NCBI GenBank assembly: GCA_050012775.1
Contig: JBEKGN010000013.1
Span: 1 to 64,000 of the forward strand
Length of the DNA: 64,000 bases
From: Roseiarcus sp050012775
Lineage (GTDB): Bacteria > Pseudomonadota > Alphaproteobacteria > Rhizobiales > Beijerinckiaceae
Reading direction: 5' to 3'
Shown: positions 25,585-35,684 of the stretch, piece after piece
Position numbering within the stretch: position 1 is the first letter of the stretch
Layout of the letters: the number at the start of each line of letters is the position of its first letter
Program-made: the position numbers and the translations under genes
Notes under the pieces: model-generated
What the model saw: only the letters and a program-made list of their open reading frames with translations
What the model was told of the DNA's origin: nothing
Databases searched by the model: none

Positions 25585-28239
25585 ATGCGCACCTCCGTTG
25601 GACAGCCCGTACGCCTCGAAGACTATCGCGTCCCCGACTATCTCGTCGATTCGGTCGATCTCGATATCTCGCTCGACCGCAACGCGACGCGCGTCGTCGC
25701 GGTGTTGACGATGCGGCCCAATCCGCAGGGCCGGCCCGGCGCCGCGTTGGCGCTCGACGGCGACGATCTGCATTTTGTCGGCGCGGCGCTCGACAACGCG
25801 ACGCTCGAGCCGTCCGCCTATGAAGTCAGCCCGTCCGCGTTCGTTCTGCCCAATCCGCCGCGCCGCGCCTTCACTCTGCGCATCGAGACGCGGCTCGATC
25901 CGGCGGGGAACACCAAGCTGATGGGCCTTTATCGTTCCGGCTCGGCCTATTGCACGCAATGCGAGGCCGAAGGCTTTCGCCGCATCGCGTATTTTCTCGA
26001 CCGGCCGGACGTTCTCTCGACCTATCGCGTGCGCATGGAAGCGAACAAGGCGGAGGCGCCGGTGCTGCTTTCCAACGGCAATCTCGAAAGCGCCGGCGAG
26101 GCTGACGAGGGCCGCCACTGGGCGGTTTGGAGCGATCCGTTCAAGAAGCCCTGCTATCTCTTCGCGCTCGTGGCCGGCGATCTCGGCCATGTCGCCGATT
26201 CGTTCGTCACGATGTCCGGGCGGCGAGTGGCGCTCGGCATTTATGTCGAACGCGGGCGGGAAGAGCGCGCGTCCTACGCGATGGACGCGCTGAAGCGTGC
26301 GATGGCGTGGGACGAGCGCGCCTTCGGGCGCGAATACGACCTCGATCGCTTCAACATCGTCGCCGTGTCCGATTTCAATATGGGCGCGATGGAGAACAAG
26401 GGCCTCAACGTCTTCAACGATAAATATGTGCTGGCCTCGCCCGAGACCGCCACCGACGACGATTACGCCGGCATCGAGGGCGTCATCGCGCACGAATATT
26501 TTCACAATTGGACCGGCGATCGCATCACCTGCCGCGATTGGTTTCAGCTATGCCTGAAGGAGGGGCTGACGGTCTTTCGCGACCAGGAATTCTCCGCCGA
26601 CCAGCGCTCGGCGCCGGTCAAGCGCATCGCCGACGTGCGCGGATTGAAGGCGTCGCAATTTCCCGAGGACGCCGGGCCGCTCGCCCACCCCGTGCGCCCG
26701 GCGGTCTATCACGAAATCAACAATTTCTATACGGCGACAGTCTATCAGAAGGGCGCCGAAGTCGTTCGCATGCTCAAACTGCTGATCGGCGCCCAAGCGT
26801 TCCGCGCGGGAATGGACCTCTATTTCCAGCGCTGCGACGGAACGGCGGCGACGGTCGAAGATTTTCTGTCTTGCTTCGCCGAAAGCTCGGGGCGCGACCT
26901 CGCCGAATTCAAGCTCTGGTACGCCCAGGCGGGCACGCCGCTTCTGACCGTTCGCACCGCCTACGACGCACCGCGCGGCGCGTTCCGGGTCGAGATCGCG
27001 CAGTCCCTCGCGCCTACGCCGGGCCAGCCGGCCAAATCGCCGATGACGATGCCGATCGCGCTCGGTCTGGTCGATCCCGAGGGAGCGGAGGTCGAGCTCG
27101 TTTCGGCCGACGCCGGTCCCGCCGAATTGCGCTCGGGGGTCTTCGCGCTGGAGGGCGTGCGCCGGACCCTCGAATTCACCGGCGTTTCGCGCCGGCCGGC
27201 GCTGTCGTTCCTGCGCGGCTTTTCGGCGCCCGTGCGCGTCTTCGACGACCTCGGCGACGACGATCTCGTCACGCTGCTCAAGCATGATCGCGACAGTTTC
27301 AATCGTTGGCAGGCGTTGCAGAATTTGGCGACGCGTTTGCTGCTGCGCTCCGTCTCCGATATCCGCTCGGGGAGCGCGCCGACGTCCGAGCCGGCTTTTA
27401 TCGGCGCCTATGGCTCGGTCGTCGCGGACGCATTGAGCGGACGCATCGACCCGGCTTTCGCGGCGCAGGCGCTCAGTCTACCCAGCGAAGCCGACATCGC
27501 GCGCGAAATGGCCGTGAACGTGGATCCCGACGCGATCTTCCGCGCCCGCGAAGATCTGCGTGGCGCGCTCGGGCGCGCGCATGCCGCGAACTTGATCGCG
27601 CTGCACGACGCCATGGCCGACGCCGCGGCCTTCAGTCCCGACGCGACGAGCGCCGGCCGCCGCGCCCTGCGCAATGGCGCGCTGGCTATGTTCGTCGGCG
27701 GGAACGCAATCGAAGGCGGCGCGCGCGCGCATCGCCAATTCGCCGAGGCGGACAATATGACCGCGCGGCTCGGCGCGCTCGCCTCGATCGCCACGATTCC
27801 CGGCGCGCCGCGCGAGCGCGCGCTCGAAGCCTTTGCGCGCCGCTTCGCTGCGGAGCCGCTCATTCTCGACAAATGGTTCGCCTTGCAGGCGCAGATCCCG
27901 GAACCCGAGACGCTGGAGCGCGTGCGCGGCCTGATGACCCACCATGCGTTCTCGCTGAGCAATCCCAACCGCGTGCGGGCGCTGATCGGCGGGTTCACCG
28001 CCAACGCGACGCAGTTCAACCGGGCCGACGGCGCGGGCTACGACCTGCTTTGCGAGATCGTGCTGATCCTCGATCCGACCAATCCGCAGATCGCCGCTCG
28101 CCTGCTGACGGCGCTGCGGTCCTGGCGATCGCTCGAGGCGGTTCGCCAAGCCAAGGCGGAAGCCGTATTGCGGCGCATCATCGGCCAGCAGACCCTGTCG
28201 GCCGACGTGCGCGACATCGTCACCCGCTCGCTCGGCTAA
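25585..28239 (+). CDS. pepN: Aminopeptidase N
   Basis: M1-family zinc aminopeptidase removing N-terminal residues from peptides in the cytoplasm, 884 residues, full length. The substrate-recognition motif GAMEN is at residues 267-271. Zinc ligands are in HEYFHNWTGDRIT (His303, His307) with the third ligand Glu326 in LKEGLTVF. The C-terminal DUF3458 Ig-like and helical domains are present. The ATG at 25585 is chosen because GAAAGG lies eight bases upstream and the protein then begins RTSVGQPVRLEDYRVPDYLV, the usual PepN opening. Codons further upstream in frame have no ribosome site. Confidence 0.96.
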   Translation: MRTSVGQPVRLEDYRVPDYLVDSVDLDISLDRNATRVVAVLTMRPNPQGRPGAALALDGDDLHFVGAALDNATLEPSAYEVSPSAFVLPNPPRRAFTLRIETRLDPAGNTKLMGLYRSGSAYCTQCEAEGFRRIAYFLDRPDVLSTYRVRMEANKAEAPVLLSNGNLESAGEADEGRHWAVWSDPFKKPCYLFALVAGDLGHVADSFVTMSGRRVALGIYVERGREERASYAMDALKRAMAWDERAFGREYDLDRFNIVAVSDFNMGAMENKGLNVFNDKYVLASPETATDDDYAGIEGVIAHEYFHNWTGDRITCRDWFQLCLKEGLTVFRDQEFSADQRSAPVKRIADVRGLKASQFPEDAGPLAHPVRPAVYHEINNFYTATVYQKGAEVVRMLKLLIGAQAFRAGMDLYFQRCDGTAATVEDFLSCFAESSGRDLAEFKLWYAQAGTPLLTVRTAYDAPRGAFRVEIAQSLAPTPGQPAKSPMTMPIALGLVDPEGAEVELVSADAGPAELRSGVFALEGVRRTLEFTGVSRRPALSFLRGFSAPVRVFDDLGDDDLVTLLKHDRDSFNRWQALQNLATRLLLRSVSDIRSGSAPTSEPAFIGAYGSVVADALSGRIDPAFAAQALSLPSEADIAREMAVNVDPDAIFRAREDLRGALGRAHAANLIALHDAMADAAAFSPDATSAGRRALRNGALAMFVGGNAIEGGARAHRQFAEADNMTARLGALASIATIPGAPRERALEAFARRFAAEPLILDKWFALQAQIPEPETLERVRGLMTHHAFSLSNPNRVRALIGGFTANATQFNRADGAGYDLLCEIVLILDPTNPQIAARLLTALRSWRSLEAVRQAKAEAVLRRIIGQQTLSADVRDIVTRSLG

Positions 28240-28590
28240 CTGCGCATCCCGCAGGTCTTGACCTACGAGATACGGCAAGCGCGGGACGCGCGAAGAGCGA
28301 CCAGCCGCTCTTTGCGAGACTTGGCGTCAAGCGCATCGAGAAAAGCGGGAGCCAGTTTTCCCGCATGGCCCTGGTCCGCCGAGAAACGTGACGCGGATTC
28401 GCCGCTCCACGGTCGGGGAGCCCGCTTTCCCCAGCGAGCGAGTCGGCGCCGGCGTCGGCGCAAAAAAAATTCCCGTCAACGATTCATTAAGGTCTGGACA
28501 AAGATTCTCACAGAGATTCTTATCGTACTGATTCGGGTCGTTGCGGCGGTTTGCCCGATCTCATTGCGACAGGGATATTGGGGGTTTGCG
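28240..28590. other. Intergenic region between pepN and the sensor kinase
   Basis: No gene is supported. GCGGGA (28345-28350) and TCCCGC (28359-28364) form a weak hairpin that could end pepN transcription. AGATTCT occurs twice, at 28502-28508 and 28514-28520, a 12-base period in an A+T-richer stretch (about 28468-28530) that probably holds the kinase promoter. No known operator consensus is obvious. Confidence 0.45.
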
Positions 28591-30921
28591 ATGACGCGTG
28601 CGAACGCGGCAATCGAGGAGTCGCGACCATGGCCGGGCCATGCCGACGCTGCGGCGTCGGCGCGAGGCGAAGAGGCTCGCGGCTCGATGGGCGCGGTCAA
28701 AGCCTGGCTTCCCGCATTCCCGCCGATCGTCGCCGCGCTCTTTTTCATCGCGGTGGCTGCGCTCACCTTTCAACATTTACGCGCGCAGCGCGAGCATGCG
28801 CTGTCGGCGGCCGCTGTCGAACTCGACTTGCGCGCCACGGCGCTCGCCCATAGCCTCGACGAGGCGCTGGCCGCCTCGCCGGCGCTCGCGCCCGTCGAAG
28901 TTCTGCGCGCGGTCCTGGCCGCCAATCCGGACTTGCGCCCGAGCGAAGCTCTGCTGACCGACGCAGGCGGTCTCGTGATCGCCAGCGAGCCCGAGCGAGG
29001 GCAAGCAAACGCGACGCTGGCGAGCCTGCTCGGCGCCGACGAGCCCTTGACGATCCTCGCGGAGAAAGCAGGCGCGATGCGGGTCGAAACGACCGATGGC
29101 GAAGATGAATTCGCCACGGTGCGCAACCTGCGCTCGACCGCCGGACAGGTCGAGTTCGCCATGCCCGTGAGCGAAATGCTCGCGCTCTGGCGCCAATCGG
29201 CGCTGGCGATGATCCTGCTGTTGGGATCCACCGCCATGGTCCTTGTCGGCGCGACGGGCGCTTACGTGCTGCAATTGCGAGGCGCGCGCTCGCGCGCTCG
29301 CACCGAGGCGACCGCGCGCGCTCACGTCGATCTCGCGCTCAACCGCGGTCGTTGCGGCCTGTGGAATTGGGATCTGGCGCGAGGCCATGTCGCATGGTCG
29401 AAATCGATGTTCGAAATGCTCGACCTGCAACCGTCCACGCGCAATCTTTCGATCGGCGACCTGCAGGCGATGATCCATCCCGACGATGAGGCTCTGGCGG
29501 CGATCGCCGATCGCGCGCTGGAGGCGCGATTGTCGTTCGTCGACCTCGAATTCCGGATGCGTAAGCGGGATGGCGAGTGGGTGTGGCTGCGAAAACGCGC
29601 CGAGCTCGTCGAGGAACCGGCGACCGGGGCGTGGCGCCTCGTCGGCATCGCCGTGGATATCTCCGACCAAAAGCGCGAAGCCGAGATGTCCGCGACGGCG
29701 GACCAGCGGCTGCGCGAGGCGATCGAGGCGATTTCCGAGGCGTTCGTGCTGTGGGACGCGTCCAATCGCCTGGTGCTGTGCAATTCGAAATATCAGCGGC
29801 TGCACAATCTGCCCGGCGAGGCGATCCGAGCGGGAGCGGCCTATTCCGACCTCGCGGCGCTGGGCGCCGCGCCGCTCGTGGACAGGGAAACGATGGTCGA
29901 TCCCGGCGAGCCGGCGCTCGGCGACGGCCGCGCCAAGACCTATGAGGCGCGTCTGGCCGATGGGCGTTGGCTGCAGGTCAACGAGCGCCGAACGCGCGAC
30001 GGCGGCTATGTTTCCGTCGGCACGGACATCACCGCCCTGAAGGAGCACGAACAGCAACTGGTCAAATCCGAGCAACTGTTGCTCGCCACGGTCGCCCAGC
30101 TGCGCCAGTCGCGCCGATCGCTCGAGGCGCAGGCCCAACAATTGGCCGATCTGGCCGAGCGCTATCACGAGCAGAAGGCGCAAGCGGAAATGGCCAATCG
30201 CGCCAAGGCCGAGTTTCTCGCCAATATGAGCCACGAATTGCGTACGCCGCTCAACGCGATCATCGGTTTTTCGCAGTTGATGGAGGGCGAGACCTTCGGC
30301 CCGCTCGGATCGGAGAAATATCGCGATTACTGCTCGCATATTCTCTCAAGCGGGCAATATCTGCTCAACGTGTTTTCCGATGTGCTGGACATGTCGCGCC
30401 TCGAATCCGGGCGCATCCGCCTGAAACACGCGCAATTCAAGGTCGAAAAGGCCGTCAACAAGGCCGTGCTCGACGTCGCCCCGACCGCTCGCGAGAAACG
30501 CGTGAGCATCGAGATCGAAGTGAACGGCGCCGATACGCTCGACGCCGATCCGGCCGCGGTCGAGAGAATCCTCATGACGTTGCTGCGCAACGCCGTGAAA
30601 TTCTCGCCCGAGGGCGGCGTCGTGACGATCGGCGCCCAAGCCTTCACCGATCAGATCTATTTCTACGTCGAGGACGCCGGGCCCGGCATCGCGAGCGAGG
30701 ACGTTTCGCGGCTGGGCCGTCCCTTCGAGCAGGCCGATACGACCATGGCCAACGGCATGAAGGGTTCTGGGCTCGGCCTCGCGATCGCCAATTCGCTCGT
30801 CGAATTGCACGGCGGCGCGCTGCGCATCACCTCGAAACTGGGCGAGGGCACCGTTGTGCTGGTGAGCCTGCCCAAATCCGCGCGCAGCCCTCGCGCCCTC
30901 GCGCTCGCGGCCGTCGCATAG
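28591..30921 (+). CDS. PAS-domain sensor histidine kinase (PleC/DivJ-like)
   Basis: 776 residues. There are two membrane helices (about 40-62 and 205-228) flanking a ~140-residue periplasmic sensor, then two PAS domains (WNWDLARGHVAWSKSMFEML and AISEAFVLWDASNRLVLCN), a Gln-rich coiled coil (about 485-530), a HisKA domain with the phosphorylated His548 in NMSHELRTPLNAIIGF, and an ATPase domain with NAVKFSPEGG, EDAGPGI and KGSGLGLAI. The dimerisation region (FGPLGSEKYRDYCSHILSSG) resembles PleC/DivJ-type cell-cycle kinases of alphaproteobacteria. No response-regulator gene is adjacent, in keeping with such orphan kinases. The ATG at 28591 follows a GGGGG-rich ribosome site. Confidence 0.85.
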   Translation: MTRANAAIEESRPWPGHADAAASARGEEARGSMGAVKAWLPAFPPIVAALFFIAVAALTFQHLRAQREHALSAAAVELDLRATALAHSLDEALAASPALAPVEVLRAVLAANPDLRPSEALLTDAGGLVIASEPERGQANATLASLLGADEPLTILAEKAGAMRVETTDGEDEFATVRNLRSTAGQVEFAMPVSEMLALWRQSALAMILLLGSTAMVLVGATGAYVLQLRGARSRARTEATARAHVDLALNRGRCGLWNWDLARGHVAWSKSMFEMLDLQPSTRNLSIGDLQAMIHPDDEALAAIADRALEARLSFVDLEFRMRKRDGEWVWLRKRAELVEEPATGAWRLVGIAVDISDQKREAEMSATADQRLREAIEAISEAFVLWDASNRLVLCNSKYQRLHNLPGEAIRAGAAYSDLAALGAAPLVDRETMVDPGEPALGDGRAKTYEARLADGRWLQVNERRTRDGGYVSVGTDITALKEHEQQLVKSEQLLLATVAQLRQSRRSLEAQAQQLADLAERYHEQKAQAEMANRAKAEFLANMSHELRTPLNAIIGFSQLMEGETFGPLGSEKYRDYCSHILSSGQYLLNVFSDVLDMSRLESGRIRLKHAQFKVEKAVNKAVLDVAPTAREKRVSIEIEVNGADTLDADPAAVERILMTLLRNAVKFSPEGGVVTIGAQAFTDQIYFYVEDAGPGIASEDVSRLGRPFEQADTTMANGMKGSGLGLAIANSLVELHGGALRITSKLGEGTVVLVSLPKSARSPRALALAAVA

Positions 30922-30937
30922 CCTGCGGACTCCTCGC

Positions 30938-33900
30938 CTATTCCTCCGGCCTCGCGCTTCGCGCCATCTTCTCGCGCGCGATCTTCGCCAGCTCGACGTA
31001 GTCGATCTTGCCCGAGCCGAGCAAGGGCAACGCGTCGAGAACGAGGACCGCCGCCGGCGTCATGATTTCCGACGCGCCCTTGATTTTCATCCACGCCTGC
31101 GCTTCGGCGCGGGTCGCGCCGGGCTTCGTCGTCGCCATGATGATGCGCTCGCCCTTCTTGGAGTCGGGCGCCGCGACGACGACGGGAGGATGGTCCGGCC
31201 ACAGGTCGAACGCGAGGTCTTCGACCGCCGCGAGGGACACCATTTCGCCCGCGATATTGGCGAAGCGCTTGGCTCGTCCCTTGATCCAAACGTAACCGTC
31301 GCGATCGATCGCGACGATGTCGCCGGTGTCGTGCCAGCCGAGCGGCGGCGCCTCGATCTCGCCGGGATTGTCGGCGCGGTAATAGCCGGCCATGACATTG
31401 GGACCGCGCACGAACAGCCGGCCGCCGTCGTCTATGCCGGGGATGGGTTCGAGACGGGGCTCGACGGCGGGCAGCAGGCGTCCGACCGAGCCGTTGCGAT
31501 TGAACATCGGCGTGTTGACCGCGAGCACGGGCGAAGCCTCGGTGACGCCATAGCCTTCGAGAATGCGCAGACCGAATTTTTCCATATAGATCCGACGCGT
31601 CTCCGCCTTCACCGGTTCGGCGCCGCAGACGAGATAGCGCAACGCGCGGAAGTCGTGAGCGTTGGCGTGGCGGGCGTAGCCCGCCAGGAACGTGTCGGTG
31701 CCGAAAAGCGCGGTGGCGCCGACGCTGTGGACCAGCTCGGGAATCTGCCGATAGTGCAGGGGGGTCGGATAGAGATAGACCTTCAGTCCGCTCATCAGCC
31801 CCAGCAACATTCCGCCGGTCAGTCCGAAGGCGTGGAAAATCGGCAACGGGTTGAATACGATGTCCGCCGTGGTGAAATCGAAGCGCGCGGTGATCTGGGC
31901 GATATTGGCGAGAATGTTGGCGTGGGTGAGCGCGACCCCTTTCGGCATGCCTTCCGATCCGGACGTGAACAGCACGACGGCGGGGTCGCCGGGCCGGCGC
32001 GGCGCGAACGCACGGCCCCGCTCGAGAAAGGCGCGCGCCTTGTCGAGAAGGGTCGCGCCGTCGCGCAAGTCCTCGAGCCAGACGAAGCGGACATGCGGCT
32101 CCATTTGCCGGACGACGTGCTCCAGCTGTCCCTTCTCGACAAAGGCCCTCGAGGAAAGAACGAGATGGATTTTCGCGGTATGGCACGCGGTGATCAGATT
32201 GAAGGGGCCCGAGGTGAAGTTCAACATCGCCACGACCCGACCCGCCGCCTGCACCGCCATGAAGGCCACCGCGGCGCCGCTGGCGTTGGGCAGCATCAGG
32301 CCGACCGTTTCGCCCGCTGCCGTGCGCGCGACGATCTTGCGCGCGAGCAAGGCGACGCCGAGGCGAAAGCGGCGCTGCTTGAGCGGCCCGCCGATCGGGT
32401 CCTCGAGGATCACGCGACCGCCCCAGCGCTCCCGCGCGCCGTCCTCGAACGCCTCAAAGAGCGTGCGCTGACAGTTCGTCGTGGCGAAGACGAGGTCGGA
32501 CATGATGTCGTAAAGCGTTGCGCCCGCCGCGCGCCGGCGCGCGCGGCCGCGCAGGGTTGGATCGACCTCTATTCTGCGCGGCGGCAGGAACGTCACCGTC
32601 GTCTTGGGGAACCAGCGGCGGCGGATCTGCGTCGCGGGGAGGCGCGAGAACGGCGTGCGGTCCGGTCCGTCGACCCGCACCGGCGTCACCCAAGCCTCGG
32701 CCTTCTCGGCGATCATCGCCGCGCCGCCAAGGGTCCTTATCAGCGAGCCGGTGACGGCGCCGCGTCCCTCGGGAAAGATCACGACCCGCTTGCCGCGCTT
32801 GACTTCGTTAATGAGCGCGCGCGTCGCCAGCGGGCGCGTCGGGTCCAGCGGGCGCGCGTCGCACAGTTTCAGAAACGGCTTGATCCACCAGCGCTTGGCC
32901 ATTTCCGAATCGATGGCGAAAATGGGCGCGTCGTCGAGCAGCGACAGGACGATCGGCGCGTCGAGAAACGAGACGTCGTTGACCGCGATGACGCTTCGCT
33001 CGCCCGGCTTGGGAAGATTTTCGAGGCCGACGACCTCGAGCCGAAACGCAAGGCGCCACAGCGCGCGCAACGCGAAGCCAAGAAAATTGGCCGGCAGCCG
33101 GCGGAAGAAATAGATCGCCGCGACGACGTTGGCGAGCCCGAGCAGGACGAGAGCCATCGATTCGCTCAGGCCCGTCAGCTTCAGCAGCAGCGTCGTGGCG
33201 AGCGACCCGGCGACCATGTAAATGGAATTCAACGTATTGACGGCGCCGATGACGCGGGCGCGCCGATCCTCGCTCGCCCAGGTTTGCACGGCGGCGAAGA
33301 TCGGCACGACGAACAGCCCGGCGGCGCACGAATAAGCGAGCACCTCGATCACGATGCGGCGCCCGGCCGCGCCGCCGAAAAAGTCGATCAGGCCGACTTC
33401 CGCGCTCGCCTGGGGCAGGGCGCTCGTCTGCAAGCCGAGACCGATGGCGAGCCCCGCCATGATCAGCAGCAGGAACGGAGCCGCCGCGAGCTGGATGCGG
33501 CCGTGCGCCAGCACCGCCGCGAGCAGCGATCCCGCGGCGATGCCGATGGCGAAGAAGAGGTTGATCGCGGTTTCGACCTCGACCCCGCCGCCGATGCGCG
33601 ATTTGATGATGACCGGCACCAAGGACAGCGTGATCGCGCCGACCGTCCAGAACCAGCTCACCGCGATCGCGCCGACCCACTGACGATCGTCGGCCCTGAG
33701 TTCGCGCAGGATCGAACGCGTCGCCGTCCAGAGATTGAAGTCGATCTTGAGGTTCGGCGCGCCGACGCCGGTCGCCGGAATGAACAAGGACGCGCCGTAG
33801 CACGCCGCCGCGACGACCACGAGCTGGGCGACGACCGTCCACGGCTCGCGCCCTTGCGCCGCCGCGTAGCCGCCGACGACGAGACCGCAGATGATCGCGG

Positions 33901-34363
33901 CGAATGTCGCGCCTTCGACGAGCGCATTGCCGGAGATCAGTTCCTCCGCCTTCAAGTGATCGGGAAGAATGCCGTATTTGATCGGCCCGAACAGCGCGGA
34001 GATGCAGCCGAGCCCGAACAGCGCGGCGTAGAGCAATTCGAGCGAGGAGAAATAGAACCCCGCCGCCGCGACCAATTGCACGAAGATCTCGACGAGTTTG
34101 AGCCGCCTGGCGACGGCGGCCTTGTCGTGAGCGTCGGCGATCTCGCCGCCGAGCGGCGACAGCGGGATCGACGGCAGCACGAAAATCGCGACGGCGAGCG
34201 AGACCTTGGCGCCGGCGTCCTCGGCGCCGAAGCGAAAGAGAATGAGCATCGCCAGCATCTGGCGAACGAAATTGTCGTTGAACGCGGAAAAGAACTGGCA
34301 CCAAAAAAGCGGCGCGAAGCGCCGCGAACTCATCAATGTGCGGAACATACGGTCGGCCGCCAT
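30938..34363 (-). CDS. aas: Fused MFS transporter / PlsC acyltransferase / acyl-ACP ligase (Aas-LplT type)
   Basis: 1141 residues combining three activities that recycle lysophospholipids: an LplT-like MFS flippase (residues ~1-410, opening RFAPLFWCQFFSAFNDNFVRQ), a PlsC-type acyltransferase (~430-620) and an AMP-forming acyl-ACP synthetase (~640-1140, with VVLFTSGSEGMPKG and the C-terminal Lys region LPLLGSGKIDYVEL). In the acyltransferase the motif HX4D reads NDVSFLD: the catalytic His is Asp463 (codon at 32975-32977), whereas the second block FPEGRG is kept. The start is the ATG at 34363, with the ATG at 34348 possible. It is convergent with the kinase gene and 17 bases from it. Confidence 0.88.
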   Translation of the reverse strand: MAADRMFRTLMSSRRFAPLFWCQFFSAFNDNFVRQMLAMLILFRFGAEDAGAKVSLAVAIFVLPSIPLSPLGGEIADAHDKAAVARRLKLVEIFVQLVAAAGFYFSSLELLYAALFGLGCISALFGPIKYGILPDHLKAEELISGNALVEGATFAAIICGLVVGGYAAAQGREPWTVVAQLVVVAAACYGASLFIPATGVGAPNLKIDFNLWTATRSILRELRADDRQWVGAIAVSWFWTVGAITLSLVPVIIKSRIGGGVEVETAINLFFAIGIAAGSLLAAVLAHGRIQLAAAPFLLLIMAGLAIGLGLQTSALPQASAEVGLIDFFGGAAGRRIVIEVLAYSCAAGLFVVPIFAAVQTWASEDRRARVIGAVNTLNSIYMVAGSLATTLLLKLTGLSESMALVLLGLANVVAAIYFFRRLPANFLGFALRALWRLAFRLEVVGLENLPKPGERSVIAVNDVSFLDAPIVLSLLDDAPIFAIDSEMAKRWWIKPFLKLCDARPLDPTRPLATRALINEVKRGKRVVIFPEGRGAVTGSLIRTLGGAAMIAEKAEAWVTPVRVDGPDRTPFSRLPATQIRRRWFPKTTVTFLPPRRIEVDPTLRGRARRRAAGATLYDIMSDLVFATTNCQRTLFEAFEDGARERWGGRVILEDPIGGPLKQRRFRLGVALLARKIVARTAAGETVGLMLPNASGAAVAFMAVQAAGRVVAMLNFTSGPFNLITACHTAKIHLVLSSRAFVEKGQLEHVVRQMEPHVRFVWLEDLRDGATLLDKARAFLERGRAFAPRRPGDPAVVLFTSGSEGMPKGVALTHANILANIAQITARFDFTTADIVFNPLPIFHAFGLTGGMLLGLMSGLKVYLYPTPLHYRQIPELVHSVGATALFGTDTFLAGYARHANAHDFRALRYLVCGAEPVKAETRRIYMEKFGLRILEGYGVTEASPVLAVNTPMFNRNGSVGRLLPAVEPRLEPIPGIDDGGRLFVRGPNVMAGYYRADNPGEIEAPPLGWHDTGDIVAIDRDGYVWIKGRAKRFANIAGEMVSLAAVEDLAFDLWPDHPPVVVAAPDSKKGERIIMATTKPGATRAEAQAWMKIKGASEIMTPAAVLVLDALPLLGSGKIDYVELAKIAREKMARSARPEE

Positions 34364-34500
34364 TCTCAGGACGAGGACACGGGATGGGAGACCGAATCCC
34401 CGGTCCGCGTCAAGCGGGGTTGACCGGTCGAACGCCGTCTTTTCAAGCCTGCGACGGTATGTTCGCTCTGCGCGGAATGCGCCGCGCCAGGGGAAGTCGT

Positions 34501-35550
34501 TCAGTTCGCCATGTAGCGGATGCCGACCAGCACCTGCTGGGCGGAGGCCCGGGTCGAGCCGAACAGATCCTGGGTAAGATAACGATAGCCGACGTCCAGC
34601 GTCGCGCTGGGACTCATCTGGAAGCCGATGCCGGCCATCAGGTCGGCTGCCACCGTGTATTGGGTCATACTGAACTTGCGGTCCCAATTCTGGGCGCCGA
34701 ACACCACATTCGGTTGGGTGGCGAGGGGTGTGTAGGTGGGCGTATTGTTGGGGCCTGTCGTTGTCCCGGTCAGCGTGACCCACTGCAGGGGAGCGCCGCC
34801 AGTGGCGGTCGTGTTGCCCGCGAAGTGGCTTCCGTCGTTGGCCAAGTAAAACTGCGTCGACCCGGTGATCGTATTGGCGTTCATGCCTACGCCGGCGCCG
34901 ATATACGGGGTTATGAAGCCCCAGTAGGTGCCGAGATCGAGATAGGCGTTGACCAATCCCGTGTTGTTGTATTGCTTGACGTTCAGATAACCGGTGCAGG
35001 AGACCGGCGCCCATACATAGCCGACCGGTTGCTGCGTGTAAGTGGTCGTGGGGACGCCCCCCGTGACGGTCGTCGTCGCAACGGTGTTCGACACCGCCGA
35101 CGTCGTGTCCGGGCAAAGCGACTTCTGCGAGAAGCTCAGTCCAGGACCCCGCTCGAAATTGTACGTTGCCTCGAGCCGGAGGTAATTGTTCACACGGTAG
35201 CCAACGCTGATGTCGAACGTGGCGCTATCGCTGGTCTGGATGTTCCCGCGCGTGACCGGGACGTTGTGGGACGCATCGCCAATGGGAGCGTTGACGAAGG
35301 GCACGCCCGTGCCGGGGGTATCATAGAGAATCTGTGGAATCAGGCCCGCGGCGGGGACGACTGTCGCCTGATCTTCGATCCCGTAGCCGACATCGCCGCG
35401 CAGATACCAGTTCGAGCCGACCTCGGCCGTCGGGCCGTTTTCGGCGGGAAACGACATCGGGGGCGCGGCGGTGCCGAAGAGGTCCGCGGCCAGCGAAGGC
35501 GTCGACGCCATCGCGATGCCGGCGAGAGCGGCGGCGGCGATTGCTTTCAT
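34501..35550 (-). CDS. Outer-membrane beta-barrel protein
   Basis: 349 residues. A clear Sec signal peptide (MKAIAAAALAGIAMASTPSLA) is followed by a Ser/Thr/Gly-rich barrel with alternating aromatic strands (WYLRGDVGYGIED, TFDISVGYRVNNYLRLEATY, YWGFITPYIGAGVGM). It ends in a strand LVGIRYMAN, close to the usual C-terminal aromatic signature. It belongs with the rhizobial Omp25/opacity-type porin family. The ATG at 35550 is preferred over that at 35565 because GGGGAATG precedes it at a suitable distance and it begins the signal peptide. Codon use is less G+C-biased than in its neighbours, common for surface proteins. A long Thr-rich loop (TTTVTGGVPTTTYTQQ) may be surface-exposed. Confidence 0.82.
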   Translation of the reverse strand: MKAIAAAALAGIAMASTPSLAADLFGTAAPPMSFPAENGPTAEVGSNWYLRGDVGYGIEDQATVVPAAGLIPQILYDTPGTGVPFVNAPIGDASHNVPVTRGNIQTSDSATFDISVGYRVNNYLRLEATYNFERGPGLSFSQKSLCPDTTSAVSNTVATTTVTGGVPTTTYTQQPVGYVWAPVSCTGYLNVKQYNNTGLVNAYLDLGTYWGFITPYIGAGVGMNANTITGSTQFYLANDGSHFAGNTTATGGAPLQWVTLTGTTTGPNNTPTYTPLATQPNVVFGAQNWDRKFSMTQYTVAADLMAGIGFQMSPSATLDVGYRYLTQDLFGSTRASAQQVLVGIRYMAN

Positions 35551-35684
35551 CGATTCATTCCCCATCGAAACGGGCCCAGCGGACGCGATGCGCCGAGGCG
35601 CCTAGGGGAAATTTCGCCTAGATATGTTAAATTCGGATTAACCCTAATGCTTTGCCGCCAAAGCCTGGGGCCGGTGACGATTTG

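Noticed and set aside
31190..34423. A 1077-codon plus-strand frame
   Set aside because: It is antisense to the Aas-like fusion gene, which has clear domains on the other strand.
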